Origin: Omphiscola glabra
Taxonomy: Eukaryota > Mollusca > Gastropoda > Lymnaeidae
Reading direction: 5' to 3'
DNA: 64,000 nt
Assembly: GCA_964017045.1 (NCBI GenBank)
Contig: OZ024809.1
Location: 10,377,012 to 10,441,011, forward strand
This document shows positions 23,201 through 38,200 of the stretch, piece after piece (positions within the stretch are counted from its first letter, which is position 1; each line of letters starts with the position of its first letter). The position numbers and the translations under genes were made by a program. The notes beneath the pieces are model-generated. The model worked only from the letters and a program-made list of their open reading frames with translations. It did no database searches and was not told the DNA's origin.

Positions 23201-26200
23201 ATAAGAATTGTCTCCATATTTCTTCAAATAGATTACAATTAAACAATATACAAACTTGATAAAACAGATGGTAATATAATTGCAACAAGCTTTCATTTTT
23301 GTTTACTAGTAATTATTCCCTGTTTATTTTTTTAATGACATTTGTTAAATTTCATAGTCAATTATATATTTAAACCTACCTGTATTGAATAAACTTGAAA
23401 GTTGTTCCCCTTCTTTTGAAAGTTGTTCCCCTTCTTTTCTTTAAAATGGTTGGGCATGCAGTTCACTTATACTGGGATACCAGAAATTTGTTGAAAAGAA
23501 ATTTGCTTGATGGAAATAGTAATAATACAGATTTAATCCAATATGCTTATGCGCTGTTTGAAATACATTCAAGAATGGTTTACCAAAATTCTGTGCATAC
23601 AAAATTAAAAATTAAAATCTTTAAATAAAAGAGGAGGGACCAATATTGTAAATAGTTCTGAAGCTATTAATTTTTTTCCCAGGAGTTGTGTATCTTTTTG
23701 GTAAGGTTTATGTGGAGTCAATCAAGTCCTATGTGAGCTGCTGTGTGGCTGTTCGTAATATTGAGAGAAGGCTCTTCATTTTACCAAGGGTAAAGGTATG
23801 CTATTGGTTTCATTTTACCATATAAATCATTTAAACATCCATTGGAAAAGAAATTGTTTTTCTTCCTTCCAATATGAAATGACAAGATTTCTCTTCTGAC
23901 CAAAAAATAATAAATATAAATTATAGTTTGCACCTTATATTGCAGCGCATGAATTTGAAAACAAATGTGGAGACTTCTGAAGATGTCACAATACCGATGG
24001 TTTATGAAGAGTTTAACAGACTTGCAGACAAGAATAGAATTGACAAGTTTAGATCAATGGTAACATTCAGCCAATCCCAGTTAATTAAATTTTTAACTTG
24101 TAGTTGCAATGCAGTTACAGCTATTTTGATAAAACAACCTTTGAATTCTTAAAAAATTTCTTGATAAACAATTAAAATATGTTAGACAAAATGGAATCAC
24201 TTGATGAAAGTAAAGCACGAGGATTAGATGGCTGGTAGACCATTTAATTTGAGTGTTTCTCATACCCAAGGCATTGAAATTATAGGATCAGTTTGTCAGA
24301 CACGCAGTTGAAAAGGATAAGTACTGAGAGAATAATAATTAAAAACCTAACTCAAGAGATTAGTTAGCAGTAGAAAAATATTAAAGTAATATCTCAAGGC
24401 ATGTTACAAACTTACTGTCTTACATCCCAGAAGTATTTACAAAATTTATCAGATATTATTGAGTAAAAAAACGTTGAGTAAAAAAACGTTTTCTCTTTCA
24501 ATGTTCATTTTGCTAGAAAGTAAAGAAAAACTATGCTTTTGAAAAGCTGGATGTGCCAGTGGAATCAGATTATTTGGAAGTTCGTTACGCTGTAAGTGTG
24601 AATGTCCATCTTGTTCCTGTATGCTAACAATATTTTTCCAGACTGTAATAGTAAAAGTTGACTTAAAGCAAAATAAACCGCGTACAATGTACAATTTTGA
24701 GATGTGTACATTATATATACTGCATGTTTATTTTTTTACTATTAAGATAGTGTATTGAACTATTTTGTGATGATATTGTACGATTTTAAGAGTTTGAAGG
24801 TAAACAGGTCTGGTATTCATACTTTGAAGATTCTTTAACAGAGTTGTTAAATCTGTGGCAATAGAGGCTGACATTGCAGGCTATGCTAGTTTCATTTGAC
24901 ATTAAAGTTACTAGTTAAGGGATGATAAAAAAAGTCTAGAGTAAAATATGATACATGTGCATATGCAAAATTGTTTGATTTCTTTAAAAAGTTTTTGGCT
25001 GCCCTAATGCAGATAATGTATTTATCACTTAATACAGAATGAAAAGGATATCTCTAACATTTTAATAACAGATGTTGTTTTAATACTGTTGCACTTAGTA
25101 ATAAAATTGGAAAATTTTTACATTTTCATAATTAAATGTGCCAAACGTTTAGTGATAAAGTTAAATCTTTTTATGTAGTTGATTTGTGGGAAATATCCAT
25201 AAAGTTTGTAACCCAAATAAACATTAACAAAATTTCAATAAATTTATCAGGCTGACCTACCAACGTTGCCCTCAGATTTGAAAGGGGAAACATTTAGTCA
25301 TATTTTTGGAACCAAAACTTCGAGGTATGTGATTAAGACATGAGTAGTTAGTGTATTGTAGTGCATGTTAGAGGTTGTAAGGACCATGTCATACCTTGTT
25401 TCAGATATTACGATCAAGAATTTTTTGTTCAGTGGTGTTTCATAAAGTATTACTTACTTGACCATTAACAGTTCCAACAGATCTGACTACAACTTTATAT
25501 TCAAAATCCATTACCATAACAAAACTTGTCTAAAAAGCTTTAAAAAAATCAATGGTGCATGTCCCGAAAACAGCTGAATAATTTTAAAAAATAAAATGAA
25601 ACAAAAATTTAAGTTTAAGAGCTTTAGGCTGAAGAGGTCACAGGGTCGGTGGGTGATTAGTGAAAATATTTATTTCTTAATTAAAAAATAAAAATTACCA
25701 CCTCCATAAAATATTCATTTCTAAATACATTCTCATCATTTTAGTCACTTTAAATTTTTAAATATAAATAATTAATATGGAAAAAGATGTAAATAATATT
25801 ATATATTATTATTTAAGAAGCTCTTTCTTTTTAACTTATGGCATGTGCAAAACTTTGCAAAATGGTGATATTGGAATTTTTTATGTATCAGAAATCTGAA
25901 ACCATGCCAGTTATTATTAATACAAATAATTAATGCTATTCCATTTTTATTTACTTAACAGCCTAGAACACCTTTTGTTGAATCAAAAAATGAAAGGTCC
26001 AGCTTGGCTTGATTTGAAATTTCCACGTAAGTAAGAATTGTATTTAGAATTGTTTCAACTTTTTTTTTTTTTTTTTTTTAAATAAAAAGTTGAAACAATT
26101 CTAAATATAGAATTGTTCAAAATTTTTTTTTAAAGGGAACAATTGAACCAACAAAGCAGGTTACATGTACTTGAGTACACTATTTTTAAAATATTTCACT

Positions 26201-29200
26201 GAATTTTTCATCATTACAACATACAATTTAAATAAATCTTTTGACTGTTATATAAAACAGTACATTGAATTTATACTATTTTCTTATAATTTTTATCGTA
26301 TGGGCTAAATTTTATATTTTTAACACCCTGAGGCCCGCTTATTTAGTTTTTAGCTTTACAGTTGATAACTTTTTGTTTCCAGAGATTCCCTCTGCTGCTA
26401 CAAGTTGGTGCAAACTGGAGGTAAGTCATCTGATGCTCTGTGCCAAATGCTATTTAATTCAAATGGAAAAACTCTCCCTCATACACAAACTTCAGTTATT
26501 GATTTTAGGTTGTTAACAGGGTGGAGATAAGATTTTTTCCGTATCAATTTGGGCACACATGGCATTTTATGCTATGTCTCTCCTTCTTTTTACAGTTTAG
26601 CGTGTTAACTTTAATTAACCATTGAAATCCTTACACTTTTTTTACTAGAATGTAAAATTACAATTTATTACATGATGCACTGCACCAGGCTGTCATATCC
26701 AAGCCTGAACATGTTGTAATCAGTGAGACCAATCAACCCCCACCTCCATTGGTGGTTATGACCTTGAACTTGCAGACATTGCCCAACCCTAAGACTCGTC
26801 AGAATGAGGTAAATAGAAATGAAGTGACTTGAATTAATGAGAAAGATCAACTAAAATTGGTCATAAATATTTAAATGATTAAGTTTTTCTTAAGTTATTT
26901 TTAGATGTTTAATATGTAACTTATTCTTTAGTTTTTGTTTTGTAATGGTTATGTATTAAGTTGTGATGTAGAAGTTGGTTTTCAACTAAAAGCTAATATG
27001 AGTAAGTTAATTTTGCTGATTTTTTATTTGAAAATATATGTATGACAGTTAACAATACTATATAGTTAATTATAATTTAAGTGCACTCATAAAAATTGTT
27101 TTTAAAAGTACATAAGCAGAATTTGTTTAAACACTGATCCATATTTTAACATAGTTAATGTTACAATGAATATAAACTCTACATCAGATTGTGGCTGCAG
27201 CTTGCCTGATACATCATGACTTTTACATGGACAAGCCTGCTCCTAGCCAACGATTTCAGCAACATTTCTGTGGTAGGAACAGAAAATAGCTTAAAAACAG
27301 CTAACTTCTATCCAGTTGTTTTGTATTGGATAGTCAAAATGATTTCTTAAGTAAAGTTAGATTTTCCATTTTATTATACCAGGAGAAAAAAAATAGCATT
27401 TAAAAAAAAAAAAAAGGAAGGTTTCAATTTATTTTCAAATTTAACATGAATTTCCAACTTTCTTTTTATTTCAGTTATCAGCAAACCTTCAGATCTTATC
27501 TTCCCTTTTGATTTCAGGGAACAGGTTAAAAAAATGGTAAGATTTCTTGAAGCTGCCATTTTTTTATTATTTCAATTGTAGTCAAATTAGACATTTTTAT
27601 TTTTACCATGTACATCTCAAAGCATTGCAGTACAATTGTTTTTAACTATGGACATACATTTTAACTTTTAATATATAGTTTTAAAATTCATATAATTTTC
27701 CCTAGACCAATCGTATGAAAATTGACATCATGCCAGGTGAGAGAGGGCTGATTGGATTTTTGCTGGCTAGAATTCACAAAATTGATCCTGACTTAATTGT
27801 GGTAAGATTACATTTACATTTTCTTCAACATAAAACCCTGAATTTGTAAATATTCATATTTCACGCCTTTAGTTTGATTTGTATTTATCTAATTCTGTAT
27901 GTTTTCTCATTAGCTTGTAGAATGAAACTCTTGTTTTGAGTGTTCTTACAATTTTGCAATATTTTAATATTTGAATGTTTTAATTCAGGGACATGATATT
28001 TATGGCTTTGACCTTGACCTGCTCCTCCATCGCATCAATGCCAACAAAATTCCACATTGGTCTAAAATTAGCAGACTCAAGAGAACTGTCATGCCAAAGA
28101 TCAGTGTAGGTTTTTTTTTTTTGATTGACAATATTTTTAAAACTTGAATTCGTGGCTGACTTATTTATTCCACGGAGTACATTTCTACTCACAGTCATGC
28201 TAGATACACAAAAAATTACCAGTCTTCTATTTTGTTGCTATTTATTATACTACTTGTGATTTAAAATTAAAATAGCAAGAAAAAATTAAATACAGCTCAT
28301 AGCAAATGGACATATAAAAAGTTATGGATGGATCACACACACACACACACACACACACAACCCCCCCCCCCCCCCCCCCCCCCAAAAAAAAAGATTTGAC
28401 TGTTAATTTGATTCAGTGTTAATCAACCACTCACTCTTTAACAGCACAATCATGGGAGAGCAACTTTTGCAGAAAAGTCGGCAGTATGTGGGCGAATGCT
28501 GTGTGATGTGCAAATTTCGGCGAAAGAGCTGATTCGCTGCCGTAGCTATGACCTCACAGAATTGACCAGCCAGGTGCTGAAGAGCAAGCGTGTAGAGGTC
28601 AACTATGATCAAGTCAGAGAGATGTTCTCGTAAGTACATGTACACATTAAAATCTCCCAAACAAGTTTTATAAATTTCCTCAACATAATTTTTTAAAATG
28701 TACAAGCTTGAACAAGTCGCACTGTTTCATTAAAGGGCTAAAAAGAATGTAAAAAAAATGTGTTCGTTACATTTTTTTACAAGTGCTGTAAAGGTTGTAA
28801 CTTTGTGTATGAGGGAACTCTTTGCTGCACTAAAGCATTGTTGCTTAAGAGTTACTCAAGTCCAACCACTTGTGATCTTCTGAGTGAGCCAGTGTTTCAT
28901 GGTTGAATGAGCCCACCTTTTGCCCTTAAATGAAATGTACCAGATGCTCTTATGAGGATATGGCTTAAACTTATGTTTACATTCCAAGTGGTATTTTTGT
29001 TTGTGTGACTAATACCAGGCCATTAGCCTTTGTGATGATTCAATAATCCGAGCGTTCGAAAAGAATATCAAGAAAAACACAAGACACTAAGAAAAACTTC
29101 TCAGCAACAGTTAAAAATAATGTAAAGAATGAAAAACCCAATTAATCCTATTACTTTTAGTTCCTTTCTATATCCACTGGTGAATTTTTCAAGAAATATG

Positions 29201-32200
29201 ATTCATTGGAGAATTTTTAACTCATTCATTATAACTTTTTAAAAAGCAATATATGGGTAAAATTTCGCAATAACATTTCCAATTTTTACCAAGATGTGTT
29301 ATTATTTTACAGTTCAAGTCAACAACTTCTAAAATTGATTGAGCTAACTTTGATGGACTCGACCTACATCCTTCAAATCATCTATGAGCTCAACGCCATC
29401 CCCCTTGCCTTGCAGATCACAAACATTTGCGGGAATGTCATGGTGAGAACACTGTTAAGAGTTGATGTGACTAGACATTTATTCATTGAACTATTCTACT
29501 ACGGTCATGCCTGCAGTTGCCATTCATCTGCACCTGTGGTTAAAGGAAATATACAGTGGAGCAAGTTATGATGTTCAGGCTTGAAAAGAAAGGACAGGAC
29601 AATTCAAAGGAGGTGTTGACTGATTTATAATATTCAGGTGGTAAGCAGTAATTAGGTGGGTTTTTTTAAATTTGACTGTTATAGTGGGAACAAGATGGCC
29701 ATATCTAACTCTGCCGAGTCCCCTAAGTAAGGAGATAAAGTCATTCCCCTATGATTGTGGGTTGGTTTCTTTTTTTCTGAATCTTGACTGTGCATTGTGT
29801 GTAAGCACCTGACTCATTAAAACCCTCAACAGCACATAAGCTTCTTCTGGAAGTTTCAAACTGATATTTATAAAGAGTAAATCCGTTCTTTCATATGCTC
29901 CTGACATAATTGGATCAACTTCCTGACTTTTCTTCAACAAACTACTCAATTGTTTGAGTTATAAGATTAAATGATATTAAATGAACACCTGTTCTTAACT
30001 CAGTCTAGGACATTAATGGGAGGCAGATCAGAGAGGAACGAGTGGCTTTTGTTGCATGCATTCCATGAAAAGCATTACATCTGTCCAGACAAAGAATTCA
30101 AGAAAAATCAAACTGTGAGTGATTTGTTTTTAACAATAATAAAGTAAATATGTTCTCTTGATAAAATATATTTTTAAAAAAGGCCTACAGACTTGTGTAT
30201 TTAACTATGTCCTCATGAAATAGGGATAGAACCTTTTAGGTAGAATGATTGAGTACCTATTTTACAACACACATTACAATCGGTCTATTCCATTTTCTCT
30301 AGCCTCTAGTGATGGAAGATGATGAGGAACTTGATAAAGGTGGAACCAAAAAGGCAGCTGGTGGCAAACGTAAACCTGCCTATGCAGGTGGTCTCGTTTT
30401 GGAACCCAAGAAAGGTAACTCCGTCCTAGTCAAATCAGTAGCAATTTCTGTTATGTTTGTGTGATACTTTTTTGTGTGCCTTGATGCTGGTGGGATAGTT
30501 TTTGTGTGCCTTGATGCTGGTGGGATAGTTTTTGTGTGCCTTGATGCTGGTGGGATAGTTTTTGTTTCTTTTATAATTCTGCAGTCGTAATTTAACAAAT
30601 CAAGAATTGTGCGAAATATGCTATACAAAATCTGCGACCATTGGAGACTTACCACTTACATTGCCTGGCAATATGCAATTATAATTTGGTTGAACTGTTT
30701 GTCCCCAGGTTTCTATGACACATTCATTTTGCTACTAGATTTCAACTCCTTGTATCCATCTATCATCCAAGAGTACAACATCTGCTTCACAACAATATCC
30801 AGGGTTCCAGAGTCCCATACAGAAAATGTGAGCAACATTCACTTTTAATTAATGTTTGAAACCTTACACATCTCTCCGTTAGTCATGGCCATGGTTTAAA
30901 AAAAAATATTAAACAGGCTGTCAACACAATAAAACCCAAAGGCAAACTAATTGTTCGGTCAGCACTGAGTAATGAATTCCCCAATGTTTGCTGCCCACTT
31001 GTCCCTGCCCCAAATGTTTGCTGCCCACTTGTCCCTGCCCCAAATGTTTGCTGCCCACTTGTCCCTGCCCCAAATGTTTGCTGCCCACTTGTCCCTGCCC
31101 CAAATGTTTGTTGCCCACTTGTCCCTGCCCCAAATGTTTGCTTCCAACTTGTCCCTGCCCCAAATGTTTGCTGCCCACTTGTCCCTGCCCCAAATGTTTG
31201 TTGCCCACTTGTCCCTGCCCCAAATGTTTGCTGCCCACTTGTCCCTGCCCCAAATGTTTGCTGCCCACTTGTCCCTGCCCCAAATGTTTGCTGCCCACTT
31301 GTCCCTTCCCTAAAATGTTTGCTTCCAACTTGTCCCTGCCCCAAATGTTTGCTGCCCACTTGTCCCTGCCCCAAATGTTTGCTGCCCACTTGTCCCTGCC
31401 CCAAATGTTTGCTGCCCACTTGTCCCTGCCCCAAATGTTTGCTTCCAACTTGTCCTTGCTTTGTCAGAATAGCAGACATGCTTCCATTTAACCTGATTTT
31501 TTTTTTTTTTTTTGGAAGGCAGAATAGGTTTTAATTCATATCATTTATCAATTTGAATCAATATCTTTGCAGCAGAGTATTTTCATGCTTTTAATTTGAC
31601 CATCAAAATAATAATTTAAAAAATTATTCACCTACAGCACAGATTGAAATCCATCATTTTAGCCAATATTCTTTATTACAAATGCATAATTTTATGACTG
31701 CACATAGATGGAAGATAAATTAACTGGTATTTGTTGCTATGTACGTACGTATTAGTATTTTAAATTATTGCTGACTTTCTCAGCGCACACCACTGATTCA
31801 TAAAATTATTCAGTTTTGTCGGATATCAATCTAGAATAATCCAGAGTGGATGTTGTCCAACCCGCGCAAGAAAGGCAATACAGTGTAACCCCTTTTAAAA
31901 ACTTTTTACGACAACATCAACTAAAGCTTTACTTTGGCAGGAAAAAAGACAATATTATTTCAATTTTTTTTACCGTAATTTATCCTTAATTTTACAGTGT
32001 ACTAATATCGATACCCGGTGGGGATAATAATTCCCAAGTAAATCTTTCTTGTCTGCCCTGCTCTAATTGTACACTATGCTGTGCTTTCATTCTTTGCTCT
32101 CTCTTTGTGTGCTTGGTCACGTATGCACCAAATGCACACAAAAGAAAACATTCATTACCCACAGTGCTCTTTTCCAACTTATGGTTGTTCTACTAAGCCT

Positions 32201-35200
32201 CTGTGGACATATTGAGAGCACCATCTGGAATTATTATTATATTATGCACCTCTCCCCACATTTTACAAACTTAACAGATCGTGTGGCCCCAGCTGGTAAG
32301 AAATAATAATTTACCGGTATTAGTCTTTTTTTATTTATTTAAAAAACCGCAGGCAGACGATGACATCGCAAACATAATACTTCCAGACCCTGACCTTGAA
32401 CCTGGTGTACTACCCACTGAGATTAGAAAACTTGTAGACAGCAGAAAACAGGTAAAAAGACCACACAAAAAAAACTGCCATTCCTCGTCATCCAGCTTGT
32501 TTAAGATTATGAAATTTAGATAACAGCAGTTTGATAAAAACAGTGGAGTGAAAGAGTACGGCTGAAAATGTTTGTTATATTCTGTTTGTTTACCTGCTCA
32601 CAAAACAAGAATTTGAAACACGGAAGAAAGAAAAAGATCCTTTAAATACCAAGTCCTTCTTTGCTTCGTCATGAAATTTTTGAATATATCGATGGGAAGT
32701 CCTGACACATCACCCAATATTTTCTTAGGTCATGAATTCATTCATTCACTTTCAGGTGAGAGCCCTGATGAAAGGCGACGTGACACAAGAGCAGATGATG
32801 CAGTATGACATCAGGCAGAAAGCTCTAAAACTGACGGCCAACTCTATGTACGGATGTCTAGGATTCACATTTTCTCGCTTCTATGCCAAACCTCTGGCTG
32901 CTTTAGTTACTGGCAAAGGGAGAGAGGTAACATTCTAATTATCTCTCTTTTCAATGTTTTTTTTTTTTTACTTAAAATGTTTAAATAACATTCCAATAAT
33001 TAGAATTTCTAATGTAAAGGGTTGTCAAAAATGTATTATTGAATGATAGATGACAATTATTTTCCTTTTTTCGCCTTAATTTTTCCACATGCTCATATAT
33101 TTTACTACGGTAGTTAAAAACTTTTTGGTAAAACTTTATAGAATGTACAATATAAATTTGTGTAGGGCAGGGGTGGGCAAACCTTTTTGTGCGGATGTCC
33201 ACATTGACAACTGTAAAGTAAAGCAATTGGGGGGCTGCATGTATATTATTTCCAATTTTTACATGTGGACATACATTTCTCGGTATTAAAATTAAAATCT
33301 GTAAATTATCATTTTAGCATTACATGACAAAAGTTAAGATCTGTTTTAAAAAATAGAAAGTTAGAAAGAAATTTGATAAAAAATGTTAAAACAATCATAA
33401 CGGCACATGAAATTCTGTAAAATTCCACAAAATAATTAGAAAATTTGTTTTAAAAAAAATATTTCTAAATGCCTCAGAGGGCCGCATAATATCAGTTGGC
33501 TGGCCGCATGCGACCCTCAGGCCGTAGTTTGCCCACCCCCGGTGTAGGGCAGCTATTTTTGGATGCATTTTAATGGTCTTGTAATAATGTGGACATATAA
33601 ATAGTTTTAAAACTAAATTTTCTTAACATAATTTCAAATGTAAAAATTGTACTATAGACCAGTATTTCAAGTTGTGTGTTTCTACAAATTTACCATTTTC
33701 TGGCTTTGCCCACAGATTCTACTGAAGACCAAGGATCTTGTGCAAAGTGTGAGTTTGACTTTTTAAGCAATGACCTCTTAACGTTTTAAATTATAAAAGA
33801 TCTGGTATGAATCTCATTGTTGGTAAAGTTAGTGAAAAGATATATTATAGATTGAAAAAAATAAATTCTTGCTAGAAATTTAGATTCGGGCAATGTATAT
33901 ACTTCCTTCACTAAAATTGCATATTTATGTATATGAAATCCTTGATGGGTTTCCCCAGAGCTAGCATATGTTTCAGGCTTTCACTAAGTAATGTTACCAA
34001 ACTTAATGTTGATAAAATATAAATGTTAAAATATTACCTCCCTTCCTGGATGTTAGATGAATCTTGATGTTATCTATGGAGACACTGACTCCATTATGAT
34101 CAACTCCAACAGCACTGACCTGGATCAGGTTTACAAACTTGGCAATAAGGTCAGTAAATTTCTAGTATCTGAATTTATTTCCACAAAATTGTAAAACATT
34201 AAAGAATAGTTTTTTGTTGTTGTTTTTTTCTAACTGTAATTATCAGTAGGTTTATCCAAAGAACTAACTTTATTTAATTTTTTCCCCAAATTTTGTCATT
34301 CATTTTTTTTAAGGTAAAAAGTGAAGTCAACAAACTCTACCGCCTTCTGGAAATTGATATTGATGGTGTCTTCAAGTCAATGCTGCTTCTAAAGAAGAAG
34401 AAATATGCCGCTCTCAGTATCACCAGGGGGCCAGATGGGCAGGTGACCACTACACAAGAGATGAAAGGTTTGGACATTGTAAGAAGGGATTGGTGCGACT
34501 TGGCCAAGAAAGCTGGCGAGTAAGTCTGAGATAGCTATAGGATAAATGCACTGTACTTGTACTTTATAAATGTAAAAAGGAGCTTTAGCCAAATTAGTAG
34601 AAGCCATATTGAAAAATTATCCACTCACTTCAAAGGACCTTTAGTGTTGAAAGCAACATCTGGTAATTATTAATATAAAAACACCATATACACCAGTGCA
34701 CACTGTCCTTGTTTCCAAAATAACATAATTGCTTCAGGTAATAAATTTTAGGATCATAATAAATGAAACTCTGAAAGTATGCTTAAGTTGACCATTAGTG
34801 ACACAACATTTTATATGTTAAACCTGATATTAAAAGCTGTGTAATTTTTCAGGTTTGTTGTGGGTCAAATCCTGTCTGGGGAGTCAAGGGAGACAATTGT
34901 CGAGAACATTCACACCCGACTTACGGAAGTTGGAGATGAAGCAAGAGCCGGAAAACTTGAAATAGAGCTCTTCTACATCACCAAGGTAACCATGCAAACA
35001 TCTAATCAACATTGGGTAATGCAGTAATGATGAAAACCTTCTGGGGTGCGGGCATTTAATAAAGAAGTTTTCTATGCATTTTCAACACAAAATACAGTAG
35101 AAGTCCATTAGTCCGGCATCCAACAGTCAGGAATGCCCGATAGTCCGGCATCGCTCCGGAAAATTGTAAAAATTTTGGTTTTCTCCAAAAGTGTGTCTTT

Positions 35201-38200
35201 AAAGCAAATAAAAACGCTCGAGAGCTATTCGGAAGTTTTCGGGGTAGTTCGGGATCATCCGGAAGCGCTCGGTATTGTTTCGAAACAATTAGCGGTCGGC
35301 TAGTCTCAGCTGTCACAACAAATACAGATGCTGTGCAGCACAGTTAATCAATCACGAACGTATGTAACTTTTGAAACTGTTTTCATTAGAAATAAATTTT
35401 ATACTAAACGCCAAAAGACATTCATGACTTTTTTAAATCTAAGTGAAATATGTTTTACAGTACGTGTACATATATTATATGAAATGTAAAAGAAACTTTG
35501 TTGTATTTGCATACCGTATTTGTAGTTTAATTATTAACCTAATTGTTCTTATAATTACGATTTATGTATGTATGTAGTTAAAAAAACAAAGTACATTTGT
35601 TTTACGGCAAAGCCTACACTAAAAAGATGGGGCACCGCCCGATAGACCGGAATTTTTGGTAGTCCGGCACCGAGCCGGTCCCGAATGTGCCGGATTATCG
35701 GACTTCTACTGTACAATTATCACACTGGACAATGATTAACATTTAAATTTGAACTCAAAATGTATACGAATTAAATCAAATGACTTTATTGTTCTTCAGT
35801 CTACATGAATTAAATCAAATGACTTGATTGTTCTTCATTCTACATGAATTAAATCAACTGATTTTTGTGTTCTTCAGTCTACATGTTCAGTTTTTTAACT
35901 GTTGCAGTTTTAGTGCTGTGAGTCTTAAGTTTTTATTTGACATTTCCAGCAACTGACTAAAAACCCAGAAGATTACCCTGACATGAAAAGCCTGCCCCAT
36001 GTACAGGTTGCCTTACGATTTAACACTAAAGGTGGGAAAAAGCTGAGGGCAGGAGACACAGTGCCATACATAGTTTGTGAGGTGAGTACAATATGTAAAA
36101 AGAAAATTCAAGCCATTTTTATAAACAGTTAAGTGGAATGCTGTGAGCTGTTACATTTTAATTCTAAGATGTTAAAATTTTAACTAAATCTATTTCTAGG
36201 ATGGCACCACTTTATCTGCAACCCAAAGAGCTTATCATCCAGATGAACTTGCCAAGCAAGAAAATCTTAAAATAGGTGAGTTTATAAACATGCCGTCACA
36301 AACCAATCTTCAAGTGGAGTCATTTAAAAAAAAAACAACACAGTTTGTTATGAGTAGCCAGATACTCCTTAATAATTGAATGTATACAATTATCTATACT
36401 TAGATTCATCAAAATAGAACTTACAATGCATGGAGTTCATGAATTCTGTATATTTTTATAAGTACCCTAGATTACACATTTATTGGAATATTATGTAAAC
36501 TGTATTTTAAGTCATTTCTTTTGTCAGACTTAAAAAAAAAAATAAAATAATGTGAATCACAATACCTTATATAACTCTATATTTGTCCACAGATGTTAAG
36601 TATTACCTGGCTCACCAGATTCATCCAGTTGTTGCCAGGTTATGTGACCCTATTGAAGGCACAGACAGTGCACGTATTGCAGAGTGTCTTGGTAGGTCCT
36701 GCTGGTAAAATATTAAATTATAAGACAGTTCTAACTATTAACATCTTGGCAGTTTCTTTCATCTTAGCAATCTCTATTCTGGTAGTTGTCTGAAATTACG
36801 AATATAATAAATTTAATAATGGCTGTTACAGGTTTAGACCCATCTGGTTACCGCCGCACAACACGCCAAGAGGAAGAAGAGGAGGAGGATCTGGTAACTT
36901 TACAGCTCACCATAGAAGAAAAATTTCGTGATTGTGATAGAATTGTCTTCCCTTGCCCTTCAACTAAATGCAGCCGTCAGATCGTTTTAGATTCTGTGTT
37001 CACAGGAAATGTAAGCGGTTGATAAAAAAGCCTGTTAACATTAATCATTACAGATTATCATTTTGAATAAACAAATATGTTGTTAAGATTTTTGTTTTTG
37101 TGGATATACATTGTTAAATCCTGATGATTTTAAAATATTCTTTCCATTATGATAGTCTTAATTTGTTCCAGTGAAATGTTTCTCTTTATTATCTTGAAAC
37201 AGAACTGTGGCATAATGTTTGCTAATAATGTTCATACTGCTTGAATGTCAATGTTGATTCAACTGCATTTCTTGAAACTTGTTTTTTTTTGGTGTAGATC
37301 AAAGCTTTTGTATTGTGATCATGCTATTCAAAAACTAAATGTGTTGAAATGTTTATGAGCTACTAATGCATGATGAAATTTTAAGAACATACAGTGTAAG
37401 TGTATGCATTAAGTTTTTTTATTACCTTCCACTGTCTAATCATTGACAGGATGCAGCAATTCTGCCAGCTCTTCAGGTGTGTCCAAATACTGAGTGTAGA
37501 GAACCTCTCTGGAAGTCCAAGAATCAACTTAAAAACCTACTGCAACTTAAAATACAGCAACACGTCAACAGCTACTATCAGGTAAACACAGTGCAAATGT
37601 CAGGTAAACACAGTGCAAATGTCAGGTGAGCACAGTGCAGCTGTCAGGTGAGCACAATGCAGCTGTCGGGTAAGCACAGTGCAGCTATCAGGTTGCTGAG
37701 TTTAATAGGTGGACTTCTTTGGTCACTCAGAAATTAACATAAATATTCAGAACTGTAAAAAAAAGAATGGTCCAAAAAAAGTGTACCGAAACTGTCTAAG
37801 ACCTTTATAAATTATAATCAATAACAGACATCAAATTTTAATAAACTATATTATTTTTTTATGTCTCATGCAGGGTTGGCTCAAATGTGAGGACACGGGC
37901 TGTAACATAAGGACAAATAAGATGCCCCTAATCACGCGAAGAGGTCACCCAGTCTGTTCTGCCTGTAACAAGAGTTTCCTGCACCTAGAGGTAATTGAAG
38001 CTTGCCAAGCTATGAAAAGCAGTCACAGAAACATTGTTAAATTAATGACTTGTAAAAGAGATGCAGGAGAAAGAACATTTAAAATTACTACTCATCTAAG
38101 TTTTATCTCCCCAAAAATGTATATTGCGTTGTATAAGACTTTTTATATAAGAATTTGCTTTATTTAATTTGATTTTAATTAAATACAACACTTTTTCAAT

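Noticed and set aside
30883..31534. Long open frames on both strands with 10-residue repeats
   Set aside because: They arise because the minisatellite unit is 30 bp. They lie in POLA1 intron 25 and have no family resemblance or start context.
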